Shown piece by piece: positions 22,995-34,826 of a stretch of DNA of 64,000 nucleotides (position 1 is the stretch's first letter; every line of letters begins with the position of its first letter). The stretch comes from Mantis religiosa (lineage: Eukaryota; Arthropoda; Insecta; Mantodea; Mantidae). The notes under the pieces are model-generated. The model saw only the letters and a program-made list of their open reading frames with translations. It searched no databases and had not been told where the DNA came from. Where the stretch lies: positions 110,677,813 to 110,741,812 of the forward strand of contig CM060954.1 in assembly GCA_030765055.1 (NCBI GenBank), given 5' to 3'. Both the position numbers and the translations under genes were made by a program.

Positions 22995-23476
22995 GTTAAT
23001 GCCAGAGGTTCTACTCCCATTAGTCCTGGACCCGTGGGACCAAGGACCCGGGCCTACTTCGACAAGGGAGTTACCGAGCTGTCCCAAAAGGGCGCCCCCC
23101 CATCTGGCCTTGTGGACTCAAGACGAGATGGAATTGGATACGCCACTTACGCGCGCCAAATATAAAATGGGAAGGCTACCGATATGACCTCGTTGGGCCC
23201 GCCTGGTGATCTAGCACACCTACTAGCTATTCTGGCTAGTGCATGGGAATATTAATTGCTTCTCTCAACTCCGTCCGGAGACGTACCCGATCTCCCACCG
23301 TTATGGAAACCACTGCCCCCTCGATCCAAACCAATCCGAACAACTCCCAATGAGGGAGGGGCTTGAATGTTCGGCCTGAGGTTCCTCTAGTAACGTCAGA
23401 GGTACCACGAGTGCTAAAGTCCGCAACAGCTGCACCACGGCAGCTGAAGGGGATGGATCCCCTCCCCTACGGGGTG
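22995..23476 (+). mobile_element. GC-rich retroposon G500, copy 1 (482 bp, 11-bp target duplication)
   Basis: It begins GTTAATGCCAGAGG and ends CCCTACGGGG, the same two ends as the copies at 24911-25393 (minus) and 34290-34826 (plus). Perfect direct repeats TGCTTTTATAG lie at 22984-22994 and 23477-23487. Three copies with identical termini and 11-14-bp duplications indicate a retroposon with target-primed insertion. No poly(A), no clear A- or B-box and no coding frame are seen. Which strand is sense is unknown; plus is assigned by convention. Confidence 0.88.
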
Positions 23477-23487
23477 CTTTTATAGAT

Positions 23488-24449
23488 GTGATTCTATGTT
23501 TACTTGTATATGGTGCAGCCGACAGATGGTGTGGATGTCTACAACAAAATAAATGTATTTTGCGGTAGTCCTAGAGGGCTGTCTGGTTGAACATGATGTT
23601 CATCGGCCTCTGAGCAGTTTCAGTGATGTACAACAAAATCTTAACTGCAGCATACTAATCATCCAGGAAGTTTTGTGAAGAACAGCTGAGCGATAAAATA
23701 AACAAATCCATTATTACAGAATAAAACAAGAGCCAGAGTATTTGCTTAGATTCCTATAAGTTTTAGATTGACATGGATCTTTAAACAACATTGCTTGCTC
23801 GTTCTGCAGGTGATTCGCAACTCCTGTAAGACACCTCACCTAGAGATTAATTTGTACGAAAACCCTGAGCCACTACATTAACCTCAAAATGCATCGAGGT
23901 ATTAAAGCCCATCTCTTGCAAAAAGCAAAAAAAAAAAAAATACCCTCGCTGCAAGTTTCACTTTATTAGCTCGTGACCTAATTCTCAATATTCAGAGCAA
24001 CTACATTAGCGTCTTCCCTTTTTTCCGGTTTTACGAGAACGAATGTAAAATCCCATCAATGAAATGACTCTAGCCGCTTTTACGAGACTTAAGCCGTGGA
24101 GAATTCTCTTCATTCATTCAGTCATTACTTTTGCCATCTCGCCTCCCGTCTCCCAGCCATATGTGCATATCTTACGTCATGTAGAAGTTCTGAAACTTTA
24201 ATATTTGCTGGTGATGTTAAATTATATAAAAGTATTAAAACTATTATAGATTGAGTAGAAACTCGAAATCACAAACATTTCTACTTACTTTGAGCACGGA
24301 GATAAACTCCTGTTAGTAAAGGCACGAAAATATCACTCACAAGAATCAAAGACTACCCCTGATGCAGTCCACGGATGCAATTTACCATTGTTTGATGTAA
24401 CAGTTGCAGTATAAAAACTGGAAAGTTTAAGTAAATGAAACTCGCCATT
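23488..24449. other. No recognised feature
   Basis: AT-rich spacer between the inverted G500 copies. There is an A-run at ~23927-23940. Confidence 0.4.
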
Positions 24450-24640
24450 AGAGTTACCAAGCGGGATAACTCAGGTGCTTTCGTCTTTGGCCCGCGTTCG
24501 GGAGGTCCAGGTTCGATTCCTGTGGCGACTAACATGACCCATGGATGTTTTCGGGGGTTTTCTGGGGTCGCCAAATAATTTCTGGATAGGTTAAATGTAT
24601 GCTCCAAATTTACTCTCCCTCCATTTCATCTCCATTATCA
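24450..24640 (+). repeat. Possible tRNA-headed SINE, family S6
   Basis: A B-box-like AGGTTCGATTCCTG at ~24508 is preceded by a GGGATAACTCAGGTG segment resembling an A-box region, about 40 nt upstream. The following body includes TTTCGGGGGTTTTCTGGGGTCG. This is a single copy in the window, so boundaries and family are uncertain. Confidence 0.5.
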
Positions 24641-24910
24641 TTCCACGTAATCTCTCATCTGGTGGTCTCTTTTAGGGTAGAAGTGTCGATGGGTGTGTTG
24701 ACGTCACGTGGCAGAATGATATGGTATGAGTAAAACTCCCTCCTCCGGTAGGACGATCTCCGGTCTCCGCACTTGGTCTGGCAGTAGGGATGTAATAGGG
24801 TGGGATGCTTGTTCTTGCATGCCTGGTAAAGTGTAAGGACCCAGCCCTCTGCATTATCGTGACTCCTTGGGACGACCACCCTCTGTCTCCTTTCGACTTA
24901 TCCTTCCTCC

Positions 24911-25393
24911 CGTAGGGGAGGGGATCCGTCCTCTTTAGCTGCCGTGGCGCGGGCGCTGTGGACCACTAGCACTCGTTGTACCTCTGACGTTACTAGAGGA
25001 ACCTCGGGCCCAACATTCGAGCCTCTCCCCGATTGGGAGTTGTTCGGATTGGTTTGGGCTCGAGAGAGCAGTGGTTCCCGATACCCGTGTGAGATCGGGT
25101 ACGTCTCCGGACGGGGTTGAGGTAAGCCATTAATATTCCCGAGTACTAGCCAGCATAACTAGTAGAAGGTGTGATAGATCACCAGGCGGCCCCACCGAGG
25201 TCATATCGGTAGCCTTCCCATTTTGGAGTTGGCCCGCATAAGTGGCGTATCCACTTCCATCCCGTCTTGAGTCCACAGGACCAGATTGGGGGGGGGGGTT
25301 CTTAGTCTCTAGGTCTTGCCCTATGGATAGAGCCTCAGATGCGTCGGTCAGCTGGGACAGCTCGATAATGGGAGTAGAATCTCTGCACTTAAC
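24911..25393 (-). mobile_element. GC-rich retroposon G500, copy 2 (483 bp, 13-bp target duplication)
   Basis: Reverse orientation relative to copy 1, with the same ends (CCGTAGGGG at the low side, CACTTAAC at the high side). Perfect direct repeats TTATCCTTCCTCC lie at 24898-24910 and 25394-25406. A G-run (~25283-25292) corresponds to the C-runs in the other copies. Confidence 0.88.
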
Positions 25394-25406
25394 TTATCCT
25401 TCCTCC

Positions 25407-26390
25407 TGGGGTGCCCCATTTTAGGCCATAGGTACAACATACCAAGTTTGGACCTCCGTGCCCAATCCCCTCCGTAGCATAGTCCAGTCCAGTACAGGCC
25501 ATTGGGGTTTAAATTTAAAAATTAATATGAGATGCTGTTGTTGTTTTTTTTGGGGGGGGGGGAGGGGCGACATTAGTCAGTTGGGGAATTTCATATCATG
25601 CCGACGTGTTGCTATTGTGTCTCAGTTTGTTGTATTAGCCTGACGTAAACCAGAACATACGGGTTCACATTTCGGCTTATGGTACTGGACCTTTCAAACT
25701 CTGTCCTTGGTATAGTGGCGCTATTCGAACGGTGACCACGGATTTATCTTTGATAATAGATACCTCTAAGATACCGCACTGATTACTCCACGTGGAGTGA
25801 ACATATACTTGTCATTTGCGATTTCTGCTAATTCCATTGGCTGAAGTGATGCGTTCATTAGTGTTTAGCACACGACCGGGAGGCCCGTCAGTACCCCTCT
25901 CACTCTTACAAGAATAATCTAAGTTAAATCCATGGTAACCCTTCGACTTTACTGCATGGTAAAGCGAGGAATCGTATCGACCAAACATTCGCAACAGAGA
26001 GATGTTTACCTCTGCTTATCGCTCATACATGGTGAGTCCAGTGTATGTATAGTCTGTACATATATAATTATGTCTTCTGGACAGCAATGTGTCACACATC
26101 AGCAGGCGCGAGAAAACATACTAGTCGACTACAATATGAATGCATTCAGCGAGAAGCGTTACTTAACATTTACATCACAAGTGGGCGGAGTACCGCACGT
26201 AGAGTGCGGATAACTCAAACATCAACAATACCAAGATACTTCCAATGTGACATGTAGATGTGGTACAGTTCAACACGGTGCTACTGTGCACCTTTTCTTA
26301 TGCAGTTAAAATTCGAATAGTTTAGTGGCAGTTGCAGTGCTCGTTGCGATAAAATTGGCGTGTGCTTGTGAAGAGTTTAATTACGGAAGC
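25407..26390. other. No recognised feature
   Basis: Contains a G-rich run at ~25551-25566. No recognisable coding motifs. Confidence 0.4.
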
Positions 26391-26396
26391 ACCTAC

Positions 26397-26890
26397 GAAG
26401 TTAAAAACAAGAAAAGTATCCCATTCTGATGTAAAGCATATCATATATAAGGTTATACAGTTCTGTAGACAAGAAAAGCAGGGAAAAATGGTTACTCGTA
26501 CCCCTTGAAAAAGCAGCAGTTAGGACAGCAAAATTAGTGGGAATATCTGGGAGAACCATCATGAACATAAAATACTTCAACTCGGGTTAAGGTTACAACT
26601 TCGAGGAAAAATCGAAAATCACGCAGAACCATATCTCTTAATAAATCTGATAAGTGCGTTGTGCATAGAACATTTCTGGAGTACTGTGAACAGGAAAAGG
26701 AAATTCATACTTTGAGGAAACTCTTGAACTTCGCTAAATAATAAATAAACTTTCAGGGTGGCAAAGAAATATTAAGAAAAATATTGAAAGAAATTGAATT
26801 TCAGTTTAAGAAATTCAAAAACAAGCGATCTGTGCTAATGGAGAAACCACAAATAGTTGCACAACTTGCAAAGTACTTAAGGGGTTGAGT
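26397..26890 (+). pseudogene. DDE transposase N-terminal half (same broad group as T1)
   Basis: In shifting frames the sequence gives IIYKVIQFCRQEKQGKM, then PLEKAAVRTAKLVGISGRTI (helix-turn-helix), NKSDKCVVHRTFLEYCEQEK, and FQGGKEILRKILKEIEFQFK. This is the order of N-terminal regions seen in IS630/Tc1-like transposases of insects, up to just before the catalytic domain. At least three frame disruptions and several stops occur. The catalytic half is not found downstream. No TIRs were identified around it. Confidence 0.72.
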
Positions 26891-29366
26891 TGTTATAACA
26901 AAAGAAATGTAAGAAAGTGTGTCCTTAGCATATTTATAAAGGATAGTACTTGACTTTGAATGGGCTATTCTTCGGACTATTCATAATGGCATGAAAAAAA
27001 TAGCCACAAAGGGAATCTTTGATTGAATAAGGGGCTTTCAGAAAGTGAAAGTCGCATGTACACCCACGCGCATCTGTGGTCATTCAGTCCGAGGCGTGAG
27101 GCTTATTAGGGCAGTCCTCTTGTTCTGTCTTGGGCCAGGCAGACCAGAAATGATGAGTAAAGATATTTGTTGGTTCATATATACGTGAAGAACGAATTAA
27201 GTGTCTCGAGTAATAAACATTTCATAAACAGTAACTCTAAACAGTGATATTGGTAATCCTTGGTCGGCACTTCGATTTTAATGTAATAATAAAAGAAGCA
27301 GTCATTAAACCACTTTGAAACTGGCATTCGTGTCATTAAAACCATCCTTCTCACACATATCCACGCATACCTTGAGAGAAACCTCATTGCTTTACCCTGA
27401 GCCACACATTATATTGCTTCAAGCTGTAGCCCCAACGTAGAACTCGTTGCTCGCCAAAATATATTTGCTTCAATATCTTGGCCGACTAATATCATATAGA
27501 CACACGCAGCTTCCAGTCGCTCTATTTGTGTTTCATAACTTACTGTACATCAACTTACTAATATTTCGCTCCTCTAATCGACCAGATAAGACCCGATAAG
27601 AAACGATGGCAGCGCTGCTCAGCTGAAGGTCGCTCAACGCTCTGTCGAGTAATAGAGATAAAAGTACAAACGGAGGGCATTCGACATAGAACCTGTAGAC
27701 GACTCTGTCACATCTCGGGGGAGAAAGAAGGGAGGCAATGGAAGTAACGAAGGGATATGCCGGAACCCGAAAGAAAGGGCTTCAGCCAGTGGAGTCCCTA
27801 ACGCGTAGTAATTCGTAATTTCGGTTCCGGGTTCTTCGTGCAACCACCAGTCTCAACGTAAGTCCTCCATCGGGGACAAGTGACCACAGCACCACCCCTT
27901 CGAAAACAGTGAGGTTGCGGAGCGCAAATTCCTTCGCGCAGCAGTGGCACTCTAACTCCTTCACTACGCTTCCGACCAGAAAAGGTTGGACTGAAATGAC
28001 AAGAAATGAAATTGAGAATTAGCAGCTCCGCAAGGGAAGTAACCAACACAGCGTTTGTCTACTGACCAAGAAAAATAGTAAACTTTGGTCACATTAGTCG
28101 GTCACTGTTATGTTTCATTGCATCGCAATTAAAATAATATCAACCGTAATACTGAGTACACAAAAGTGGATTTGGATTTACAAAAATAAATATAATGATA
28201 TTTTGCTTCTGTATAGCAGAGATAAAGTTGCTCGAAATCATGTTCGTTTGAAGACACCACTGAAACAACCAACAATATTACACAGATATTTAAAACCCAA
28301 ACGCCAAACAATTTGATTCTTTAATCCGCGCTACCATCATATCGGCTTTCCGAACCGCTAGTACGCTCAAAGCAATTATTCTTTGGCGTAAAATTCAACA
28401 AAAATCCAGGCATTGAAGTATGAAGCCGATACGTGTTTATAATATAGCTGCGATGCAGATTATTGTTATTTTCCGCTTTGTTTCCACTCTGCAGCAATCA
28501 GTTTTATGATAGGCGACTGACGTTATATGGCCTTTATTGGTTTAGCCGATACAAACTCATTTATCTTATGCGGCGTAGGGCAATAACGCAACGGTACAAC
28601 TGTCACAAAATCAGCATTATGATTAGCCATCTCTATAAAATTCGTCACAGCAATAACCTTTCAGAATGTAATAACGCAAAGGCGGAAAGCGCCCTTTTTA
28701 CCTGAGTGTGAAAAAATCCGGTTAAATAATCGTCTCCAGCAAGACTAATTCTGACATCATGTTCTCTTCCATACTTAATCCTGTAGCAATTAACGTTTAT
28801 GTCTATTATCTTTATGTGAAGTTCTAAAACTGGATTTGGTTCTCTTTTTTAAACAGGGCTATCAAACAACAGTAAACCAGAGAACACCAGTGTGGTCCGT
28901 TCGTCTACAAGTCTAAATATTTCACAAAATAATATGTAGTATACAGCAACCACCTCTTGTACACATGGTATAAGAAAAGGAAATTATTACATTCACATCT
29001 TTATTCTACAATAAACTATTCTTAAAAAGTACTAATTATTTTATTTCATGTTAGTCGATCGTTTGTACGAATGCTTTTATTATTGTTACTGTGTAGCATT
29101 GTTGTGCTGCTACCACAAGCCGGAGCCGAGCACGTGGATAGGAGAGACAGACAGAGAGAGGCTCCAGAGCGTTCGGTCCATTGTGGTTGCCACGAAATTT
29201 CTCGGAAGGTCTGCGGATTTCTAGAAAATTGGCAGGGTGTAAATACCCGCAAGGTGTTAGAGCGGCGGTTGTTTGTTGGTTATTGTAGTCGACGATTGAA
29301 GTGTACCGCAGTGATTTCATTCGTCTTCGTGCAGCAAAACACCGAGTCAGCCTCGAAGATAGCTGA
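26891..29366. other. No recognised gene
   Basis: Includes a GC-richer patch at 27740-28040 that I cannot identify. At 29071-29373 a 100-codon frame starts with a leucine-rich, signal-peptide-like MLLLLLLCSIVVLLPQAGA, but no family is recognised and the opposite strand is open too. Confidence 0.35.
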
Positions 29367-29472
29367 TGTGTAGTGTTTAACGCCCGCTTTTACTACATAC
29401 GGCACCGCAGGCGATGACACTGATGATACATGAGATGAAGATGGAGCACCGGTGGAATGAGATGGCGGGGGT
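29367..29472 (-). repeat. tRNA-derived SINE, family S3, 5'-truncated
   Basis: Only the 3' part of the S3 SINE remains (GTGTAGTGTTTAACGCCCGC at the low end, GGAGCACCGGTGGAATGAGA near the high end). Compare 30769-31016, 47272-47603 and 58252-58458. Confidence 0.85.
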
Positions 29473-29568
29473 TATCAATATCCTTTATCCAATATCCTTT
29501 TACAAAGGTTATTCTAAATTTCTGCAAACCAAACTTCCGAATCTCGCAACCCACGCAGTCACATTATA

Positions 29569-30165
29569 TAGGATGTCCATAAAGTCTTTCCAACATTAGA
29601 ACTTCCTATTCAACGAACATTATTACAGCTACAGCTGTGTGGTTTATGGTAGATTACAGAAAAACTCCTAAAATGTTCAATGAGTTGGCACATGAGGTCA
29701 AAGCCCAAAATAAATGTCTGATTTGGTTTAATGCATAATAGGGTCATTTATTTCTTCTTTATTATTAAGAACCCAGTAACAGCTAACACTTTCTGGACAT
29801 GTTACAGCTTTATGTTTTACCGTAGCTCAACGACATGCAACTCTTGGTGATATTCCATCATTATGGAGCACCACCACATTGGGGTTTAAACGTAAGGTAG
29901 TTGCTGAATTACACATTTTGTAACAGATGGATTGGGCCTCATGCTCCAAATCTGTGGCCATCACAATTCCCAGATATAGCCCGCTAGAATTTTTCATTGT
30001 AAAGGCAGAATAAATGTAACACGTGTACTTGATATGAACATTTTTAAAATAAGGATAACTGATGCTATTGCTGGCATCACCCACGAAATGCTGCAGAATT
30101 TATGAGAAGAGCTTCAATTTAGCTTAGATGTGCTGAAGGTGACAAACGGCGACGACAGAGTGAGT
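29569..30165 (+). mobile_element. DNA transposon remnant (one possible TIR plus transposase C-terminus)
   Basis: TAGGATGTCCATAAAGTC at 29569 resembles the ends of insect elements that carry PPRSPDLTPLDFFLWG-type transposases. The transposase C-terminus follows at 29830-30163. No matching 3' TIR was found. Confidence 0.45.
29830..30163 (+). pseudogene. DDE transposase C-terminal remnant
   Basis: Across two frames the sequence reads CNRWIGPHAPNLWPSQFPDI, then PLEFFIVK (family PLDFFLWG), then VLDMNIFKIRITDAIAGITH and LDVLKVTNGDD. This is the order of the C-terminal part of the insect transposases that end in an RLDxCRVTNGxHIE-type tail. At least one frameshift and three stops are present. The second aspartate region upstream is only vaguely recognisable. 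A fragment from a related group is on minus at 63798-63965. Confidence 0.7.
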
Positions 30166-30756
30166 TACAATCTTTCAGAATTTGTCTTTCATCTGCCATA
30201 AACGACAGAGGTATGTTTTCAGTTAATAGAAAATTGTAGTTTTGGAAATATACAGCCCGTATATTTCCTTTTAGAAAATAGGGGTATACAGTAGGCGTTT
30301 AAGCTACAGACCTCATCACTATGTGATGGCTTAGAAATTCCTCTTTCCTTGCACGTCCATAGGGGGGCGGCAATAATGACCTTCTGTTTGAGAAATGTAT
30401 TTTAACATTTATACCAAAAATCGTATTTATATTTTGTCCGTTAATGATGCTATGAGGATCTCGATCACAGGTGTCACCAGAATGCTGAAATTATGTCCTA
30501 AGTCACAATCCTTTAGAAAATGGAAAAGAATTATACTGTTGCATTAGCAGTGAGGTGTTGGAAATGGAATCTTTTGAAAGAGTAAGCGAAAAAAGCGCTC
30601 ATCGGAGAAAGAAAAGAAGGTTATGTTTACAAAATTTGCTGCCTAATGTGTAATGGTTTATTGAAGCTTAAAAGGAAATTAAGAAGAGAAACAGGTTAGA
30701 AACTTTCGCTTTGTGCTTTTCTTCCCAGAAAGCCTATATGAATCTGGACTTTGAGG
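30166..30756. other. No recognised feature
   Basis: AT-rich and unidentified. Confidence 0.4.
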
Positions 30757-30768
30757 TATCTCCGGTCA

Positions 30769-31016
30769 GCCGCGCCCTGGCTTAGTGGTTAGACCACTTG
30801 GCTCTCACCAAGGCATCCCAGGTTCGATCCAAGGTGACTGCAAAAGTAAGAGTTTTGGTGGACAACACGGCGCTGAGGCGGGTTTTCTCCGGGATCTCCG
30901 GTTTCCCCCGCCATCTGATTCCACCGGTGCTCCATCTTCATCTCATGTATCATCAGTGCATCGCCTGCGGTGCCGTATGTAGTAAAAGCGGTCGTTAAAC
31001 ACTACACTACACATTT
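30769..31016 (+). repeat. S3 SINE, full copy with 12-bp target duplication
   Basis: The head has A-box TGGCTTAGTGGTTAGACC and B-box AGGTTCGATCC. The body contains GGATCTCCGG and CCATCTTCATCTCATG, and the tail is CACTACACTACACATT. Direct repeats TATCTCCGGTCA (30757-30768) and TATCTCCAGTCA (31017-31028) differ at one base. Confidence 0.9.
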
Positions 31017-31230
31017 TATCTCCAGTCACATTACTTCTGCAAATATTATAAAACTGATTTAAAAGCCAACTAAACAGCAAGCACATAAGTGCGCCAAATT
31101 TGCTATTAAAATTAAGAACGAGCATGTATTAAACGTAGTCAAGTTGCATTGTAGTAACTCCATCAAACAGCGGAAATTATCAAGAAGTTATGCTTTAGAA
31201 ATTACGAGTATTATTTATTCCCATTCATAT

Positions 31231-31709
31231 TGTGACTTTGTGAGTTCGTGGAATTGAAAGTCTGAGTTGCAGAAATTAAAAATGTCATTAATTTCTGTAG
31301 AAATACTCTTATAGATTACAGCAGCATTACGTTACATACACCATCAGTCTACCAAGATCGATCACAATAACAGTGACAGCAGATAACATCCTTAGCTCTC
31401 GTTACAATAATACAACTGGCTGTCTCTCATTTCACAACACTGTTTCACAATCATCACTTCCTTAAATACCTCATTTAAAATTCGAGACTGTTCTGTACAA
31501 TCAGTTAATGTTTCTGGAATAAACAAGGCATCTAATAACGTAGTCCAAATATTCTATCACCTTCCAGAAGTGTGAAACTTTATCTGGGCCGGCAAGACAC
31601 TTATCTCAAGCGCTATGTTTATCTGCTTATGCAAGTTCGTCATCTACGTGAAACCTATCCGTCTGTTGTCTATTTGCACTGAAACCTTAATGCCCGTTAC
31701 GACGACAAC
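31231..31709 (-). repeat. Solo LTR of the Gypsy family, copy A (4-bp duplication ATAT)
   Basis: 479 bp beginning TGTGACTTTGTG on plus, with an end near GTTACGACGACAA. ATAT lies at 31227-31230 and 31710-31713. The sense strand is inferred as minus from the LTR following the integrase tail at 2763. No internal retroelement sequence lies on either side, so it fits a solo LTR left by recombination. Confidence 0.78.
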
Positions 31710-31713
31710 ATAT

Positions 31714-32717
31714 TCGTCAAGTGATGAATTCCTTGAGGAAAAAATTATGAAATACAAAATAATTGCGCGCTACAGCACCTTTAGAAATAATGCACCTTTA
31801 GAGCATTTACAGTTTATTAGCTGTTACTGGCTACGAAATCGAAAGTCTAGACGAGGGTGCTACTAGTGAAGTTACTAGACATTGTTCTGTATATAAGCAG
31901 TATGAACTATGGAGGGCACTCAGTCCCTATTTGCCGCTGAGTATAGAGTTTCTCTGTTTAAGGCAGATAAGAGCAGTCCATGAACAACTCATTCTCCGAC
32001 GCATCACAAGTAGGTTGCACTTTCCTTTCAAAAAACAGCAACTTTGAACTCTTGGTTCCCTGAAGTGAACATAAGGCAAGTAAACACCACCTAAAGTACG
32101 TTCACGTTAGTGCCGCCCATGACCATAGCTAATTAGAAAAACATTTAATTACTGTCCTTATCAATATAAAATGAATGGGTACAACAGCAAGAAAGATGGC
32201 TTTCCGACAATGTAAACACCAACCAATAAGCGCTGTGCCTATGTTTTACCCATGTATGTTGGCTTGTGCCCTAAGGCTAGTCGTTATGGTAACAATGTAG
32301 CTATAATCTTTGCAAAACTTAAAGGCATATGGAGGTGGGCTTTACTGCGGACTCCATCGAATCTTAAGATTCCTCCTTTGACCAAACCTGCCGAATTTAT
32401 TACGCACATCTCCGCTGAGAACATTAACCAAGCTCGGATAAATATTTGAAAATTCCAGATGCCAATGCCATAATAAGAAATCATTTATTTTCTTATCATG
32501 ACCGTACAAGATTCTATCTCTAAAATACTTAGAACACGAGCGCTGCACGCTTTATCTTCACATGGTTATGGTTACCCCACATCTATCCATTTAACACACA
32601 TAAGCCCGAAAAACAATACCATTCTTTCCTCATAACACTTATCTGAAGCAAAAATAAACAGTGGATCTACTACGAATCGTACTCAGTTAATGTTCAGTTT
32701 TCAGAGTAGTGGTGTAT
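31714..32717. other. No recognised feature
   Basis: Unidentified, with short frames on both strands lacking motifs. Confidence 0.4.
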
Positions 32718-32719
32718 TA

Positions 32720-32737
32720 CGAGGGTGGGTCAAAAAG
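32720..32737 (+). repeat. Isolated mariner M1 TIR fragment
   Basis: CGAGGGTGGGTCAAAAAG preceded by TA matches the start of the three M1 copies exactly, but the rest of a mariner is absent. LINE 3' sequence follows within about 10 bases. Confidence 0.8.
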
Positions 32738-32744
32738 ATGTATC

Positions 32745-33325
32745 TGATATCTTCTTCTTCTTCCTCTTCACTTCATGGCATAGGCAATCAAGTGCCTGTT
32801 CCGCCTTCGAAGTCCTCCAGCCATCGTTTCCTGGGTCTGCCCACCGATCTCCTACCTTTAGGATGATACTGTAATATTTGTTTTGTAAGTCTATTATCTG
32901 GCATTCTTTGAACATGTTCCTTCCATTTTTGTTTGAGATCTTTTAACCTATAATTCATACTAAAACTGTCCAGCTTTTCTCTTATATTTTCATTTCTTAT
33001 TAAGTCCCTCTTCGTCCATCCTTTCACACTTTTCAATAATTTCATTTATGAAGCCTGTATTTTACTCTGTTGCTGTTTAGTTAACGTCCAAGTCTCACTT
33101 CCGTATGTCAGTATAGGTACAGCCATAACTTTGTAGAACTTAAATTTTGTTTCTTTACGTATTTTGTTTCTAAATGTTCTATTTATTGTTCCAAACACTC
33201 TTTGAAATTTGCATATTTTATTGTAGACATCATATTCCTTGTCATAACTAACATCAGTTCCCAAGTTAAACTCTTTAAACTCTCCTAATTTTGATGAACC
33301 ATCACCTTAGTTTTCCACTTTGGCA
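32745..33325 (-). pseudogene. LINE reverse transcriptase C-terminal region and 3' end
   Basis: On minus the frame reads FYKVMAVPILTYGSETWTLT, then MKLLKSVKGWTKRDLIRNE and GRRSVGRPRKRWLEDFE, the C-terminal region of non-LTR retrotransposon ORF2 found repeatedly in insects (YGSETW and GRPRKRW landmarks). A single TAA at 33046-33048 splits the frame, and a frameshift near 33265-33300 separates an upstream KTKVMV. The catalytic RT motifs are lost by 5' truncation. The 3' end has a (GAA)n-like tail (TTC run at 32752-32765 on plus). The clade is not determined. Confidence 0.82.
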
Positions 33326-34015
33326 GATTTCCCAAGCTCTTTGAATACCCAAACTGCGAAGTAGGGAAAGCATACCAATAGATACTCAAAATATCCTTAA
33401 TGTTAAATAAAATTACCCAAAGTCACTCGAACACATGATTGTTCCTGAATTTCATGAGGGTTTTAAAATACACGTTATATTAGATTCTCCAAAGCTGATA
33501 ATTGGCAATAAGACATAAGTAATTCGCATAAGAATTTCTTATGAATTCTAGATGATCACGTGATTACCTAACACCTTATAACATCAGGGTTAAAACATAC
33601 GATATACCAGGTTTCCGGTCTCTGCTATGTTGCCATGTTTCGCTTCAAAATTGCAATTTGCGAAACATATCATTAAATTGTTTTCGTACAGAGTTACGAT
33701 AAAAGTACATCAGACAAAATTGGTTGACTTCATTTGTGGGTGCTTTAATGCATTAGTTAACCATTTATATCAACTCAATATAAAGCTAAATTGCTCCAAA
33801 TAACTGACAGAGAACCGCTGCATGGATATTTATCACTAGCAGTGGTATGAGACACATCTGTTGCAATCGTCATTTAAGTTCGCCGGTTAACATAGAAGAG
33901 AAGCAACATTATATTTATGTACATGCGGTGTATAAAATCCGGGGGAGAAGATGAATTTTGGGAAAGCAACTTTGTCATTTAAGATAATAGATGGAAATTA
34001 GTCATTTCTTCACAA
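33326..34015. other. No recognised feature
   Basis: AT-rich and unidentified. Confidence 0.4.
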
Positions 34016-34023
34016 TAGCCGTA

Positions 34024-34247
34024 AGTCCTCCAACGTTATGTCATATCGCAAGATGAGTGAAATGGGTATAATGATGCTCAAATGAGCCCAGGGTCCATAG
34101 AGCTTAGAGTTAACCGACATTCGTCTCTTAGGATAAGAGAAAATCCCGGAAAAAACCTTATCCAGATAACTCACCCTAAATGAGATTTGAACTCGGGTCT
34201 CTTGATCATGAAGTAGACACGCTGCTATCTACGCTATCGAGGCGGGC
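34024..34247 (-). repeat. S2 SINE with 8-bp target duplication
   Basis: The same family as 1752-1983. Direct repeats TAGCCGTA lie at 34016-34023 and 34248-34255. The head on minus reads GCCCGCCTCGATAGC. Confidence 0.9.
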
Positions 34248-34289
34248 TAGCCGTATATAGACTAAGGTTTTGCATAGATAGAGTCGACA

Positions 34290-34826
34290 GTTAATACCAG
34301 AGGTTCTACTTCCATTAGTCCTGCACGTGTAGGACCAAGGACCCGGGCCTCCTTCGACCTGGGAGTTACCGAGTTGTCCCAAAAGAACGCCGGGCGCCTC
34401 CAGGGCTTTCCATAGGGCAAGACCTAGAGACTAACAAGCCCCCCCCCATATGGTCCTGTGGACTCAAGACGGAATGGAAGTGGATACGCCACTTACGCGC
34501 GCCAACTCCAAAATGGGAAGGCTACCGATATGACCTCGGTGGGGCCGCTTGATGATCTAGCACACCTTCTACTAGTTATGCTGGCTAGTACGCGGGAATA
34601 TTAATGGCTTCCCTCAACCCCGTCCGGAGACGTACCTAATCATCCACGGGTATCGGAAACCACTGCCCCCACGAGTCTAACCCAATCCGCACAACTCCCT
34701 ATCAGGAAGGGACTCGAATGTTCGGTCCGAGGTTTCTCTAGTAACGTCAGAGGTACCACGAGTGCTAGGGACCCGCAGCGCCCGCACCACGGCAGCTGAA
34801 GGGGACGGATACCCTCCCCTACGGGG
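34290..34826 (+). mobile_element. GC-rich retroposon G500, copy 3 (537 bp, 14-bp target duplication)
   Basis: It shares both ends with copies 1 and 2. Perfect direct repeats AGATAGAGTCGACA lie at 34276-34289 and 34827-34840. The target is an S1 SINE on minus, whose 3' body (GTCGACTCTAT on the other strand) supplies the duplicated bases, so G500 moved after that SINE. It is longer than copy 1 by an internal segment around the C-run at ~34440 that copy 2 also carries in part. Confidence 0.9.
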
